Below are positions 32,601-43,752 of a stretch of 64,000 bases of DNA, piece after piece (within the stretch, counting starts at the first letter, position 1; each line of letters starts with the position of its first letter). The notes beneath the pieces were generated by a model. It was not told where the DNA came from. It saw only the letters and a program-made list of their open reading frames with translations, and ran no database searches. This DNA comes from Haliclystus octoradiatus (lineage: Eukaryota; Cnidaria; Staurozoa; Stauromedusae; Haliclystidae): positions 3,495,821 through 3,559,820 of the forward strand of contig OU744454.1 of assembly GCA_916610825.1 (NCBI GenBank). The letters are read 5' to 3'. The position numbers and the translations under genes are program-made.

Positions 32601-33281
32601 TCAGAATTGCTCAACTTTCCCTCGCTTGACACCTTTTTGAGTTTGAGGTAAGTAAATGTATTGTGGTGTTTCGTCAGGTAGTATTCTAGCCCTGTAGCGG
32701 TGATCTTCCGGGGTGGTCGGCTTCAAGTCTATGAATAAGTATGAATATGGTAGTTGTACCGCATCAACGTAAGCCGTTTGAATGAAGCGAACGTTCGAAG
32801 GCTTCAACTGTTTTGAAAGGTGAGATATTTGGCTCATATCCCTAACATTCTTGAATACGATCATGTAATTAGCATTGAGTGATATGGTTCTCTGATCCTT
32901 ATGAAATAGATTCTGCGTATTGAATATAACACTATTATTGTCATGACGACCTTTGAAAAACGATGCTGCGATGGTTTCATTGTTTGATTTGTCCATAAAG
33001 TCATCAAAAATGATAATTGTATTTGTTTCTACGGTTGTTAGTGCTCCCAAATCATCAGGAATTCCTTCAATGTATTGCACTGGCACCTTGAGAGCTTTAA
33101 GTTTTGCGGCAACATCCACTTGATGTTTCGAATAACACCATATCACCTGTTGAATGGTAGGTGATATCATCTCATCCATATACGATAGCAAACGAAGTAT
33201 AAATGTGGATTTTCCACTACCCGTTCCGCCGGAAACAATAGCTGTAAAGGGGTGAATTAGTTGCGTTGAAATTTGCTCCAT
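32601..33281 (-). CDS. FtsK/HerA-like DNA packaging ATPase
   Basis: 226 residues from ATG 33281. Walker A is GGTGSGKST at residues 19-27, Walker B is NTIIIFDDFMDK near 90, and the sensor-like IFNTQNLF lies near 117. The length and motif order fit the A32-like ATPase of Polintons, which pumps DNA into preformed capsids in related viruses. Intact. It is divergent from the polymerase gene, with 278 bp between the two ATGs. Confidence 0.93.
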   Translation of the reverse strand: MEQISTQLIHPFTAIVSGGTGSGKSTFILRLLSYMDEMISPTIQQVIWCYSKHQVDVAAKLKALKVPVQYIEGIPDDLGALTTVETNTIIIFDDFMDKSNNETIAASFFKGRHDNNSVIFNTQNLFHKDQRTISLNANYMIVFKNVRDMSQISHLSKQLKPSNVRFIQTAYVDAVQLPYSYLFIDLKPTTPEDHRYRARILPDETPQYIYLPQTQKGVKRGKVEQF

Positions 33282-33332
33282 TCTTGCCTACGTAGTAATG
33301 ACAACTGAGGCAATTCACTCAACACAATGGTG

Positions 33333-33339
33333 TATTATA
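33333..33339 (-). promoter_or_regulatory. TATA-like element of the ATPase gene
   Basis: TATAATA on the minus strand, 52 bp upstream of the ATG at 33281. Confidence 0.4.
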
Positions 33340-33365
33340 ATCGTGTCTATCTATTACTTGCCCCG

Positions 33366-33435
33366 GGACTTGCCCAGGCATGCCTACAGTATTTATTTAG
33401 ACATATCACTTGCCCAGACATGCCGCAGCTTGCCC
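33366..33435. promoter_or_regulatory. p53-family-like decamer array in the divergent promoter
   Basis: GGACTTGCCC (33366-33375) and AGGCATGCCT (33376-33385) each fit RRRCWWGYYY exactly and abut with no spacer, which is the known p53/p63/p73 response-element layout. After 20 bp come three abutting decamers TCACTTGCCC, AGACATGCCG and CAGCTTGCCC (33406-33435), which keep the CWWG core with two, one and one mismatches. All five are in 10-bp register. The array sits between the two divergent TATA boxes. Binding is inferred. Confidence 0.55.
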
Positions 33436-33483
33436 AAGGCTATTTATTATCTAAATCAATGGTTACCAGTCCCCTCACCATAG

Positions 33484-33490
33484 TATAAAT
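33484..33490 (+). promoter_or_regulatory. TATA box TATAAAT of the polymerase gene
   Basis: 76 bp upstream of the ATG at 33560. Confidence 0.6.
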
Positions 33491-33559
33491 GTACTTTGAT
33501 TTCAAAGGTCAATCATCATTCAGTGATTTTGCTTGGACGATACGGATCTAACATTAACT

Positions 33560-36500
33560 ATGGCACCAATACCACCTTTTTGTGAGGTATGTGGAAAGAC
33601 ATTTACACGAAAAGCAGATTTGAAAAGACATATGACAACGCATTCAAATGTCTCTTCAGTCACCTGCGATTATTGTGACCGTACGTTCAAGCATCGCAAC
33701 AATTATAGAATACATTGCAGAATGGTGCACCGCTGCATTCCACCCTCAAGGCAGGTCGCAAGTCACAACCAACCTTCAAGGCGAGTCAATTCGTCTACAC
33801 CGCCATTATTATCGAGTGTACTAAGATTAAATCCGGTACCACAGCATCAACAGCAACGAATTGATCAGGTGTTGGATGAGAATGTCGACCTGTTTGACCT
33901 GTTGGAAGCTCAAGGTGGAATGGAGATTTCGAATGAAGAGATCCCTATTGTGGAGGTGAGCTATTACTATTGTTTCTGCTGTTGTAATAAATACGATTCG
34001 ATTATACTTGTTATAATTTCCATCTTTGATAGATAATTGAAACGGATATTTCAGACAGGTGATCGTTTGAGACAGACGGTTATCGATGATTTTATTGTTT
34101 TCAGGATTCTAATGCCAATAATGACACGGTCATGGATTGGATTGATGACGATGACTCCACGAATATTGATGCATTGGTCCCAGAGGTGAGAAATGATGTG
34201 ATACCTGAGTTAGAGTAACTCTATATTTCAAACTTTTTCAATTTTCATTGTTTTTTGTTTTTCATTTTTTTATTTTTTCAATTTTTCCATGTTTTTTATT
34301 TTTTATTTTTTTTATTTTTTATTTTTAAAAAATTTTATTTAAAAATTTTTTTTTTAATTTTAAATTTTTTTTTATTTTAAATTTTTTTAATTTATAATTT
34401 TTTCAATGTTTTGGTCCTGTCATTAGGAAGCTCCAAGGACACCTGCGTTGGATGACTTTAACAGTATGGATGATGGTGAAGAGTTCAGTCCTTCCGGTTT
34501 GAATGACTTGGATAGAATGGAATACAACCTGCTGAATGACCATCCAGCCTCAGATCAGCAGGTAAAAAGAAGTCTAAGTTTGGGGTTCATGTTAGTCTTG
34601 TTTATCACATGTTTTTTATTTGAATTTATTTTATTTTATTCAGGTTGATGTGGTAGAGAGCTTCGATGTCAACGGTGCACTGCAGTCACTCTTCCACCAT
34701 TGTCCACCGTCGTCACCTAGTGTCAGAGCAGCCTCTGTGGATTTTAGAGCTGCCCATATTGCCATCGACCATGCCAATCAACATCATTGCGAAAAGTGTG
34801 ATATGTGGTTCATATGTGAAGAACAGTGGCGTCTGCATACTCAAGCACATGATGTGACTCACCCCTTCACCTGTCAGAACTGTTTCAAGTCATTTCATCG
34901 TCGTATTCATCTGGCTATGCACATCCGCTCTGGTTGTCCTGCACTCGCTAATCAAAACATCAATCAACGAGGCGGAAACAATTCTAGAGATGATGACAAT
35001 GAACCACACCCTGCTCTTTCCACAGAACTGACTGAACCACCACATCTTGTTTCACATGCTCTCAATCGAACAGTGCTGTTATATCGCAAGGACTTTGAGC
35101 AAATTCACCATGCCAACCTTTTGCAACGATTGAAAGATGTTATAAGTCTGCAAGTGCCACTCGTCAAGCAGCAAGCCTCCATTCAAAACGGTGTCAAGTT
35201 CTTTATGACGTTGTCTGTCGTGTTTAGAAAGGTCACCGATGATGATGAAAAGACGGACCCACCGGTTGTATTTGGTACTGAGGTATTTCGCTTTCTACCT
35301 CAAGATGATGATGACGGCCTGTATCTGCAAAGCTTGTTTGATTTGGCTTATAATCAGCTTCTCACCAAGATGGAAGAATTTGAACAGAATGGCTCATCGT
35401 GGATAATTGACGCACTCAACCATCTAGACTTGAACATTGTCACCTATGACCCTCTTCGGGCATCGTCTTTCCTACCCCTCCCACGAGATATACAACTCAA
35501 GCATGCTGTTATCAATGTTCAGAATAATGATGATGAAAAGTGTTTTGTTTGGGCTGTACTGGCTAGTATGTTGAATATTTCTAACCATGCTGAACGTCTC
35601 TATCATTATGAACGAAATGAGCACTTGCTGAAACTGGATGGATTACAATTCCCCCTCCCCCTCAAGGATGTGGCTAAATTTGAGCGCATGAATGACATCA
35701 GCGTTCATGTGTATGGTTTTGTGATAGAGGAAACAGCAGCTAAGAAGTCAAAAAGCATTGTCATCCCGTTACGTATTGGCGAGAGGCGACAGTATTCACA
35801 ACATGTTAACCTGTTGATGTGGACCGAAGACAATGAAAATGATGATGATGATGATGATGATCAACCTGCACCCAAGTCCCATTACGCTTACATTAAAAAC
35901 CTAAGTGCTCTTCTCGGCTCTCAACTCAGCAAGAGAAAAAATCATAAAGACTTTTGTGATTACTGTCTGCTCGGTTTTGGAAATCCTGCTGTGCGAGATA
36001 GACATATGGAGAAGTGTAAGCATACTGGGGCACAACGGGTTCGATTACCTGAGAAGGACGATCTGAACAAAGACAAAAACAAGTGAAAATGCCCTTTGTC
36101 ATGTACGCAGACACTGAAGCATTGTTAATGAAGCAATCAACTTGTCAACGCAATCCTCAAAACTCGTCAACTGTCATCACACAAAATCATGTTCCTTGTG
36201 GGTTTGGTGTTTTGGTGAAGTGTACCAAACCAGAATTTGATGAGCCACCCTACATCTATCGAGGGGAAGATTGCATGGGTAAATTTCTGGATTATGTTCT
36301 TGCCAAGAGTGAAAAGCTGCGTGAGAAATTGAGAAACGTTGAGCCCATTATCATGTCTCTGGCAGAAGAGTTGGCCCATGTACAAGCTGGAGTGTGTCAT
36401 ATCTGTGAGAAGGGTGATTTTGTTTATGGTGTTAAAAATCACAAACGTTTAAAGGTGAAAGATCACGATCATTTGAGTGGACAGTATCGTGGTGCAGCAC

Positions 36501-37345
36501 ATAATGGATGCAATCTGAATTATCGCGTCAATGCTGATTACATTCCAATACCCTGCGTCTTACACAATCTACGAGGGTATGATGCACATCACATCTTGTT
36601 GGCCTTCAAAGAACGACATGCTGAGAAACGCATTCAATGCATTCCAAACACAATGGAGAAGTATGTGTCCTTCACAATTGGCGGTGTACGCTTCATTGAT
36701 TCTTTGCAATTTCTGAATGCAAGTCTTGGCACTTTGGTGGACAACTTGAATGATTCACAGCTGACACTCACCCACACCTACTTGGAAACAATCACAACTC
36801 GATCGGTCAATCTAGACAATCGTCTATCGCTAGTCAAGCGCAAAGGAGTCTATCCCTATGAGTACATGGATTCGTGGGAGCGATTTGATGATGTCACATT
36901 ACCACCTCGATCGGCCTTCTACAGTTCATTGACGGATGAAGATGTAAGTGAGGAAGATTATAGTCACGCTCAGCAGGTCTTTCGTGAATTCAGCATGAAT
37001 AATTTGGGTGATTATCATGACTTCTACCTGTGTACTGATGTTCTACTTCTGGCAGACGTCTTCGAAACCTTTCGCAACATGTGTCATGAATACTTCCACC
37101 TCGATCCTGCTCAGTTCTATAGTTCTCCTGGACTTTCTTGGAGTGCAGCATTAAAAATGACAGGCATTGAGTTGGATTTGTTGACTGATATTGATCAGTA
37201 TCAATTCATTGAACAGAGTGTGCGAGGTGGCGTTTCGTCCATCAATCATCGCTATGCCAAAGCCAATGTACCTGGTTCAGATGATTATGATCCTGATTCA
37301 CCCAATGCCTACTTGGTCTATCTGGATGCAAAGTGAGTGATGAGT

Positions 37346-37385
<40 letters not shown>

Positions 37386-38749
37386 AGCAATGAGAATGGT
37401 AGTATAGGGTTGCTAATTTTTTATGTTATTTTTATTTCAGCAACCTGTATGGATGGGCAATGTCGCAAGCGCTGCCAACAGGTCAATTCCGATGGTTAGA
37501 ACAGTGTGAAATTGATGTCTTGGATGTTTCTCAATTGTCTAACGACTGTGATGATGGGTACATTCTCGAATGTGATTTGACCTATCCAGCTGATATTCAT
37601 GATGCACATGCCTGCTTCCCTCTCGCTCCTGAGCGAATGGTGATTGATTCAAAGATGTTGTCCCCTCACCAAAAGGAATTGTACGCCATGACGATGATTA
37701 AATCACAGTTGAATGGTGAGTCTGTCACGATTAAAGATTCATGTCGAAAACTTGTTCCTAATTTGAGAGATAAAGAGAAATATGTGGTTCATTATCGAAA
37801 TCTCTCCTTGTTTCTCGACTTGGGAATGGTGTTGACAAAAGTGCATCGTGTTCTGACGTTCAAACAGCGACCTTGGTTGAAACAATACATCGACTTCAAT
37901 ACTCAGAAGAGAGCTGCTGCCACTGATGACTTCTCGAAAACGCTTTTCAAACTTTTCAACAATTCCATTTATGGCAAGCTGTTGGAAAGTGTACGCAGTA
38001 GACGCAACATCAATTTAGTGGACAATGCAAGGTCGATGAAAAAATTTGCAGCACAGCCCATCTTCAAATCTTGCAAGATTTTTCATGAAAATCTTTGTGC
38101 TGTAGAACGCTCGTTTCCTGAAATTGTCCTAAATCGACCTATTTATGCCGGATTCTGTGTCCTCGATTTATCAAAATGGCTGATGATCGATTTTCATTAC
38201 AATTATATGAAAAAGCGTTACCCTGGAAACCACTCCAAGGTATTGTTCACTGATACTGATAGCTTGGCTTATGTTATTCAAACTGATGATTTATACCGAG
38301 ATATTCAAGGTGCAAGTGATTGGTTTGACTTCAGTGGGTACCCTAAAGAACATCCTTGTTATTCACCTGCGAACAAAAAGGTGGTTGGCTATTTCAAAGA
38401 TGAGTTGAACGGGTCCATTATGAAATCGTTTGTTGGTCTTCGCTCCAAGATGTATGCCTATCAGTACGATGGGAAAGAGGTGAAACGTGCCAAAGGTGTC
38501 AAACGGTCGACAGTTCAAAAGACATTGACGTTTGATGATTACAGAACCTGCCTCTTTGACAATGTCACACTGATGCGCAGTATGAGTGCCATCCGATCCA
38601 TCGACCATCGACTGTATACTCTAGTTGTCAACAAGAAAGCTCTGTCGTCTTATGATGACAAGCGATATCTACTAGATGATGGCTACTCAACTCTACCCCA
38701 CGGACATTACTCAATTGAAGATCAACAACAACAACAACAACAACAATAG
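33560..38749 (+). CDS. Protein-primed DNA polymerase B, five exons, one frame break
   Basis: Exons 33560-33955, 34105-34185, 34427-34561, 34644-37332 and 37441-38749 join in phase across GT-AG introns; the last junction rebuilds motif A (D-x-N-N-L-Y-G). Order: two C2H2 fingers in exon 1 (CEVCGKTFTRKADLKRHMTTH and CDYCDRTF..H), an acidic linker, two more fingers at 34790-34930, a conserved segment with KCFVWAVLA (35538-35565) and HYAYIKNL (35880-35905), and a third finger pair near 35950. Then come exonuclease I YADTEALL, an HNH/endonuclease VII-like block (CHICEKGD, DHDHLSGQYRGAAHNGC), exonuclease II and III, motif B (FNNSIYGK) and motif C (FTDTDS, about 38248). The frame breaks at 36083-36086, where the 5' part meets TGA and the 3' part continues in the -1 frame. 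The tail is a CAA-encoded Gln run. Otherwise complete, about 1,535 residues. Confidence 0.9.
34186..34426 (+). other. Polymerase intron 3, T/A low-complexity
   Basis: A 241-bp intron that is largely runs of T and A (34230-34410), bounded by GTGAGA and CATTAG. Confidence 0.75.
37333..37440 (+). other. Polymerase intron 4 with GAT microsatellite
   Basis: A 108-bp intron bounded by GTGAGT and TTTCAG. It interrupts the codon for the first Asn of motif A and carries a long (GAT)n run at 37347-37385. Confidence 0.85.
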
Positions 38750-39171
38750 CTTTTTTCTATATAATTACTATCAGTGAATATCTGTGAATCGGATTACGAA
38801 TTCAGATTATGTATCATCGTTTTAACTTATTGTTTAGCTAAGTTATGAACGAGAAAAATGATAATAAAAAACAGACAATTTTGTATATATTAAATCATGT
38901 TTTATTATTGTTTTAAAAAATGTGTGAGAATTATTATTATTATTATGAATGACATTTTGTACTATAACATCTACTATTATTCATCTATATCAAATCAAAG
39001 TTATAATTAATTGAATGTGTGATTGATTATTCTTTGTCATTAAATCTGTTTTATTAATAAATGCACATCTATGATTCTCAAGATATATATTTGTATAATG
39101 AATCAGGTTTTGTCCATTCTAAAACAAATGGGTGATTCTGTTGATGAACTATTGATTATGTTATACGTCTG
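38750..39171. other. Convergent 3' region of polymerase and right TIR gene
   Basis: Contains AATAAA for the polymerase (38863-38868) and, on the minus strand, AATAAA for the right gene (39050-39055), plus an ATT microsatellite near 38930-38945. No gene seen. Confidence 0.6.
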
Positions 39172-40329
39172 TTATGGATCGGTGAATTCATTACTTTGTG
39201 CATAAGCGTCTGTGAGACGTTCTTTGAGTTCATTCACCCACAGGCTATTTGATAACAAGTGTTCCAGAGTGAAACTAGGCCACATACTTTTAACTCTGCT
39301 GATGTGACGAAATGCCTTGTTGTGAGCTTCTGCGATGTCCACCTGTTTTATTACGTCATCAAAACAAAGACGTATGCATTCATCTGCTGTGGAAAATGCG
39401 CATATTTCATGACCCATTATATTCTGTTCCTCATCTCTACACCCCATACATATGCTTTTAAGACAATCCAATACTTTAGGTGCCATTTGATCTACAAAAG
39501 CAGGAATTATTTGCCGTAATTGTCTGGTCAATACCGTAATTTCAGAACTATCTCCATCAGCGTCAGTGGTTATCGGCTTATGTCCGTTTGTGAAAGAATT
39601 TACTGGGTGATGAATAACGCTTCTGACAGGGTAAGAAAAATCACTGTCTGCCACTTTCATGTCGAGTAACTGCTTTTTGTAAGTTGAATACGACTTTTTC
39701 ATACCCTGCAGAACTTTGATCATTTCTTCTAAATTCTCCGCGTTAATAATAATGTGACCACATCCTTCTCTCGATGATGATGATTTATTACCAACTTGCC
39801 CCTCATCAATGGTTTGACTCATCATAATGTAAACGTTATTTGAGAGACTCGATTTGTCACTGTGATCTACAAATGCTTTACTTGTTAATTGTAGTTTTTT
39901 AATACCTTGATTTCTCAAGGTCTTTAAACGTTTTGCAAAACCAGATTCGTCTCCATTGTTATTAGGTTGTCGATCATTCACCCATTGTGGTAATTCAACC
40001 TCTTTATTTTCAGGGACTTGAGGCTTCGTTTTCTTTGTTGATGTGGATTTCCCCAATTTGATAAAATCGACATTTCGACGTTTCAATTCTTTATCACTGT
40101 TGGCTTGTGTAACAGATCCGCTAATATGACGAGGCTTGTGAGATTTTCTCTTGTTGTGTTTTGAAGGCTGAATCACCTCAATGATTGAAATATCATCATC
40201 ATCCATCTTGTCTGGAACAATTGGCTGACTAGTTACTGCAGTTGGTTTATTCATCAGCGAATCAAGCGTTTCATATTCTGATGCAGTAAATGGTGTGGCA
40301 GTGAATTCCAAATCATCCATTGAAGCCAT
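39172..40329 (-). CDS. Right subterminal Polinton protein, unknown function
   Basis: 385 residues from ATG 40329, inside the right TIR. The leader and first eight codons are shared with the left gene, then the two proteins diverge completely. There is an acidic segment near 37-52 (DDDDISIIEV, which resembles a SUMO-interacting motif), basic patches (HNKRKSHKPRH, KELKRR, SGFAKRLKTL) that could be nuclear signals, and a C-terminal helical region with several Cys (CLKSICMGCRDEEQ). No family recognised. TATA at 40402-40409 on the same strand. Confidence 0.72.
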   Translation of the reverse strand: MASMDDLEFTATPFTASEYETLDSLMNKPTAVTSQPIVPDKMDDDDISIIEVIQPSKHNKRKSHKPRHISGSVTQANSDKELKRRNVDFIKLGKSTSTKKTKPQVPENKEVELPQWVNDRQPNNNGDESGFAKRLKTLRNQGIKKLQLTSKAFVDHSDKSSLSNNVYIMMSQTIDEGQVGNKSSSSREGCGHIIINAENLEEMIKVLQGMKKSYSTYKKQLLDMKVADSDFSYPVRSVIHHPVNSFTNGHKPITTDADGDSSEITVLTRQLRQIIPAFVDQMAPKVLDCLKSICMGCRDEEQNIMGHEICAFSTADECIRLCFDDVIKQVDIAEAHNKAFRHISRVKSMWPSFTLEHLLSNSLWVNELKERLTDAYAQSNEFTDP

Positions 40330-40401
40330 TATGCAAAAAAACAACTCAACTGCTATACCGTATGTCAAATTGTAATGAAATGAAACGATTTTCAAACGAG
40401 A

Positions 40402-40409
40402 CTTTTATA
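40402..40409 (-). promoter_or_regulatory. TATA box of right TIR gene
   Basis: TATAAAAG on the minus strand, same position relative to the ATG as in the left TIR. Confidence 0.75.
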
Positions 40410-40417
40410 ACCCTGGA

Positions 40418-40438
40418 TGATTGACATGTTGTCAATCA
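40418..40438. promoter_or_regulatory. Dyad TGATTGACA / TGTCAATCA, right TIR
   Basis: Mirror copy of 24172-24192. Confidence 0.55.
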
Positions 40439-40714
40439 ATCGTTGCGCTTTTGGTAATCGGATTAATGGATCGTTGCGCTAAAACCGGATCGTTGCGGTA
40501 AAACCGGATCGTTGCGCTAAACCGGATCGTTGCGCAAATACCGGAGTGGTTGACCGGATCGTTGCGCAAATACCGGAGTGGTTGACCGGATCGTTGCGCA
40601 AATACCGGAGTGGTTGACCGGATCGTTGCGCAAATCGTTGCGCTTTTTACCGGAATTCCGGATCGTTGCGTCGTTGCCTATTGACTGGCCCAGAACCCGT
40701 CAAATACATCTACT

Positions 40715-40720
40715 AAATCG
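40715..40720. repeat. Polinton target-site duplication, right (AAATCG)
   Basis: Directly follows the terminal CATCTACT and continues into TAATTTCAGTATC exactly as in copy A. Confidence 0.95.
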
Positions 40721-42964
40721 TAATTTCAGTATCTAAATTTTCTTAACACTTTCTTATAAATTCAATTTTTACTAATTTTTACCTGTTTAATTATGCAATT
40801 GAATCCTGATTGGAGCATTTTCAAAATTTCATCAAAATGATCCTTCTGAAATAAAAACACACAGACAAAAAACAAACAAAAACTGATAAAAGTTGGCAAA
40901 TAATTGACTTTCCTACTTCTAATTAGGCCTAAAAATCCGGAGTATTTAACTTTCTTAGCAATTAGGGAAGTTGAATACCAGAGGACTGTAAAGTGTCAGA
41001 ATATCCATACTCCGAAACCGAAAAAGGACCTAATAGAAGCACTTCGGATCCGGCTCAAAAAAGCGTAAGAAAAGTAGACTCTGGCTCCAAAATATTTCAG
41101 ACAAACTCCTGTAAAACGTCCGGATCTAATTTATCAACAAAAATTTTAGCAGATTCCTGCCTGCGTAAGGCATTTATTCCAGTCCGGTTGGCTTTTGAAA
41201 TGGATACTTAGAGTCGGATTTTGACCAAGTGCTGCTCATGTTCACCTCTGTTGAGTATTATACTGAACTGTTTTATGTTTTATAAACGTGTAGCACTCTA
41301 ATAGGGAGGGTTAGATTTAGTACCGGTACCGGTTCAAGTTCATGTTTAGTCAATAAGAAGACTGGGTTACACCGGTACTCGTTCTTTCAAAACAAGACGT
41401 TTAGATTCAATAACATAAAACCTCATAAGTTTTCCAGGTAAAATAAAATTCTAACAATTTCTTCAGAATTCATTTTGATTCTATGTATAAATTTTATAGC
41501 GATAATAAAATTTTCTTCAAAAAAGCTAAAGTAAAACTAAATCAAAGTAACGAATTCAAAACATGTACTCCGTGGTTCATGTTTCGCGCCGAAAGTTGTT
41601 CCGAAACGAAGAGGTCAGTATAGGTTTCAGAGCACAGGGGCTTCCCCTAATGCGCAGAAGTGATGCGCAACGAGAAAGCTGTACTCGTAGCTGTACCCAA
41701 GGTGGCTGTACCTGTACTAAATCTAAACTCCCTAATGAGAGCAACGAGAGTGATATTATATCTCTATAGGGAAGATGTTGGACAGCATACAAACTCAACA
41801 ACCAGTTAATATACTCAGAATGCAGCCTACGAAACATTGATAGGATTTGCCAAAGCCGATTTCAAGCATAAACTCTTCAAACTTTAAAGATTCTTAAAAC
41901 TCTTTAAAGATTCCGGAACTTGTGCCATGAAACTGTTCAGGAGCGTTACTACCTTGACAAATTGATAACAATAGCAAACCTACGTTAATTTATAAGTAAT
42001 TTATAAGATGTATATTGTTCTAAGCCTTTAGATCTCGCCAGTGTCATTAACGTTCTATACACCTTCCAAAATAGAATATTAATCAAATTACAAATACGTT
42101 TCGTCACATCATCAAAACAAATAATTACATCAAAGTATAGGTTGTGCTGTTTAAAAAATATACAACCAATCCAGGGCTGTTCCGAGAAATTCTCTTTGAG
42201 TGGGGAAGAATGGAGAAATTCCGACTTCATCGGAGTCCGACTCGAATATGTAGTCGAAATTGGAAGAAAGTTAAGGTGCAGTATCCGGAGTTGAATTCAT
42301 AAATAAATTTGAATTTGAAGTTGAATAAATTGTACATTGAGCTAAATCATCAGAATACTTCCCGAGCGTAGCGATAAAAAAATATCCGGCCATGTTTTAA
42401 GAGAGCCAATCCGGCACAAACTTGCTCTCATCTGTTCTGATAAACACCAAAAGTTGAAGATAATTGTCGCTATATATAGTATTCATGATTTGTGAAGACA
42501 TGAATAATGGACAAAAAAAGAACTCTCTTATTTCTAATCTTAGAAAGCGAACATCACAATATTTCTTTGCCTTTTCTTCCTTTTTATGCCGACTGGAGAC
42601 ATTTCAAGGAAGATTTACCCACTGACCCATACTAGGGACGGCCCTGAACTACCCGGTATAGAAGTTTCATTCCCCAATTACCATCATTAATGGAACTTTT
42701 CAAATCAATCAAAATCCCTAATGAATTATCATCATAATAATCACACAAAACCGAGTTTATTGATGTGCTAATTAATTGCTTCTGACGATCAACTTTTAGA
42801 ACTTGAAGATTACTCAAAAATCATTAAACCTTATTTTATCACAGTTGTTAAATGAAAAGGAACAGCAACAAACAAGGGTATTTTTAAAATTTTTGATGAT
42901 TGTCTCCAATGTGAACCAAGCCTCCCGTGTATAGCTTATATAGTATTTCATATTCCAGCGCGTG
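40721..42964. other. Non-coding part of copy B right of the Polinton
   Basis: Continues copy A from 15919 with small changes, including a 10-bp gain near 40770 and a loss of about 130 bp near 41880. It carries the GGAGTC-type fragment at 40993-41252. No gene. Confidence 0.6.
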
Positions 42965-43558
42965 TGTTTTTCGCTTGAATTATTTGGAGTCAACGAATTC
43001 CTATAAAGGTTATACACGATACGACTAATAGCTGAAGATGCCGTTTACACCAAGTTGAACAAATATAATGAAAAATAGCATCAAATAGACGGTATCGATA
43101 AAACAAATATGGGCAATATCACTATAAATCAATCAGCTACACAAAAAGCTGTAATAGCATAATTAAATTCTATATATTCTTGCCTCAAATATTTTCCGAA
43201 GCTTTCTTTCATAATTTGAAAACAATTCCTCTTCTCGGGGTAACCAGAAGGCAGAAGATGGACCAGCGTTTCGTGAGTCGGGATCTACGTGGCACTTTGG
43301 AAAACGTCAATCAAATTCATTATATAAATGGCTGTAAAACAAATAAAGACGAAAAGTACATCGATCAGTTACTATGACAATCATACTCAAGAACAATGGA
43401 ACTGATTGTTAAGGAATGGTCACTCAATACATACTAGACCTATAAACATTCAATGCAGAAATCCCATTGTTTGACTGAGTCTCGTTTGCCCTCCTTTACC
43501 TCCAAATGAGACAACCAAAAATGCCAAATAAATCCCAAAATTTGTACTGCACTTACGT

Positions 43559-43624
43559 CCAGTTGTATGGTGCAGGGCGGCAGGCGAGATATTAAGTTGT
43601 CAGTGGTTCGAATCCTGCAACTGG
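43559..43624 (+). pseudogene. tRNA-like segment, deleted copy
   Basis: Same as 18878-18953 but 10 nt shorter: the 3' side of the anticodon-like stem is gone. This confirms it is not maintained as a tRNA gene. Confidence 0.6.
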
Positions 43625-43752
43625 CAAAGGGTGACTCATCCTTACTGATTCCGGATAGGTAAATTGAGTAGCATTCTTCGGAGTGCCCTTTTCCATCGCT
43701 TTCTCTGTGGTAAAAAGCGGAGGGAAGGGCAATGTTGTTTTGATTACCCATA

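Larger units (their letters stand above)
23928..40714. mobile_element. Polinton/Maverick DNA transposon, complete, 16,787 bp
   Basis: It has long TIRs starting 5'-AGTAGATG, a 6-bp target duplication, and the full Polinton gene set: retroviral-type integrase, protein-primed B-family polymerase, FtsK/HerA-like packaging ATPase, adenain-like protease, double jelly-roll major capsid protein and penton-like minor capsid protein. Several small proteins found only in such elements are also present. Three genes carry single lesions (TGA in the protease, TGA in the 267-codon gene, frame break in the polymerase). The element is therefore structurally complete but probably not autonomous as read. Capsid genes imply that relatives could form virions; that is known for the family and not shown here. 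Confidence 0.97.
40305..40714 (-). repeat. Right terminal inverted repeat (410 bp)
   Basis: Reverse complement of 23928-24305 with a third copy of the 32-bp sub-unit (ATACCGGAGTGGTTGACCGG plus the iteron) and a few point changes such as TTGCGGTAAAACC. It ends CATCTACT at 40714. Confidence 0.95.

Noticed and set aside
36060..36090. Classical A-AAA-AAC slippery heptamer at the polymerase frame break
   Set aside because: The run is C-AAA-AAC, one A short of the consensus, so I report the break without claiming programmed frameshifting.
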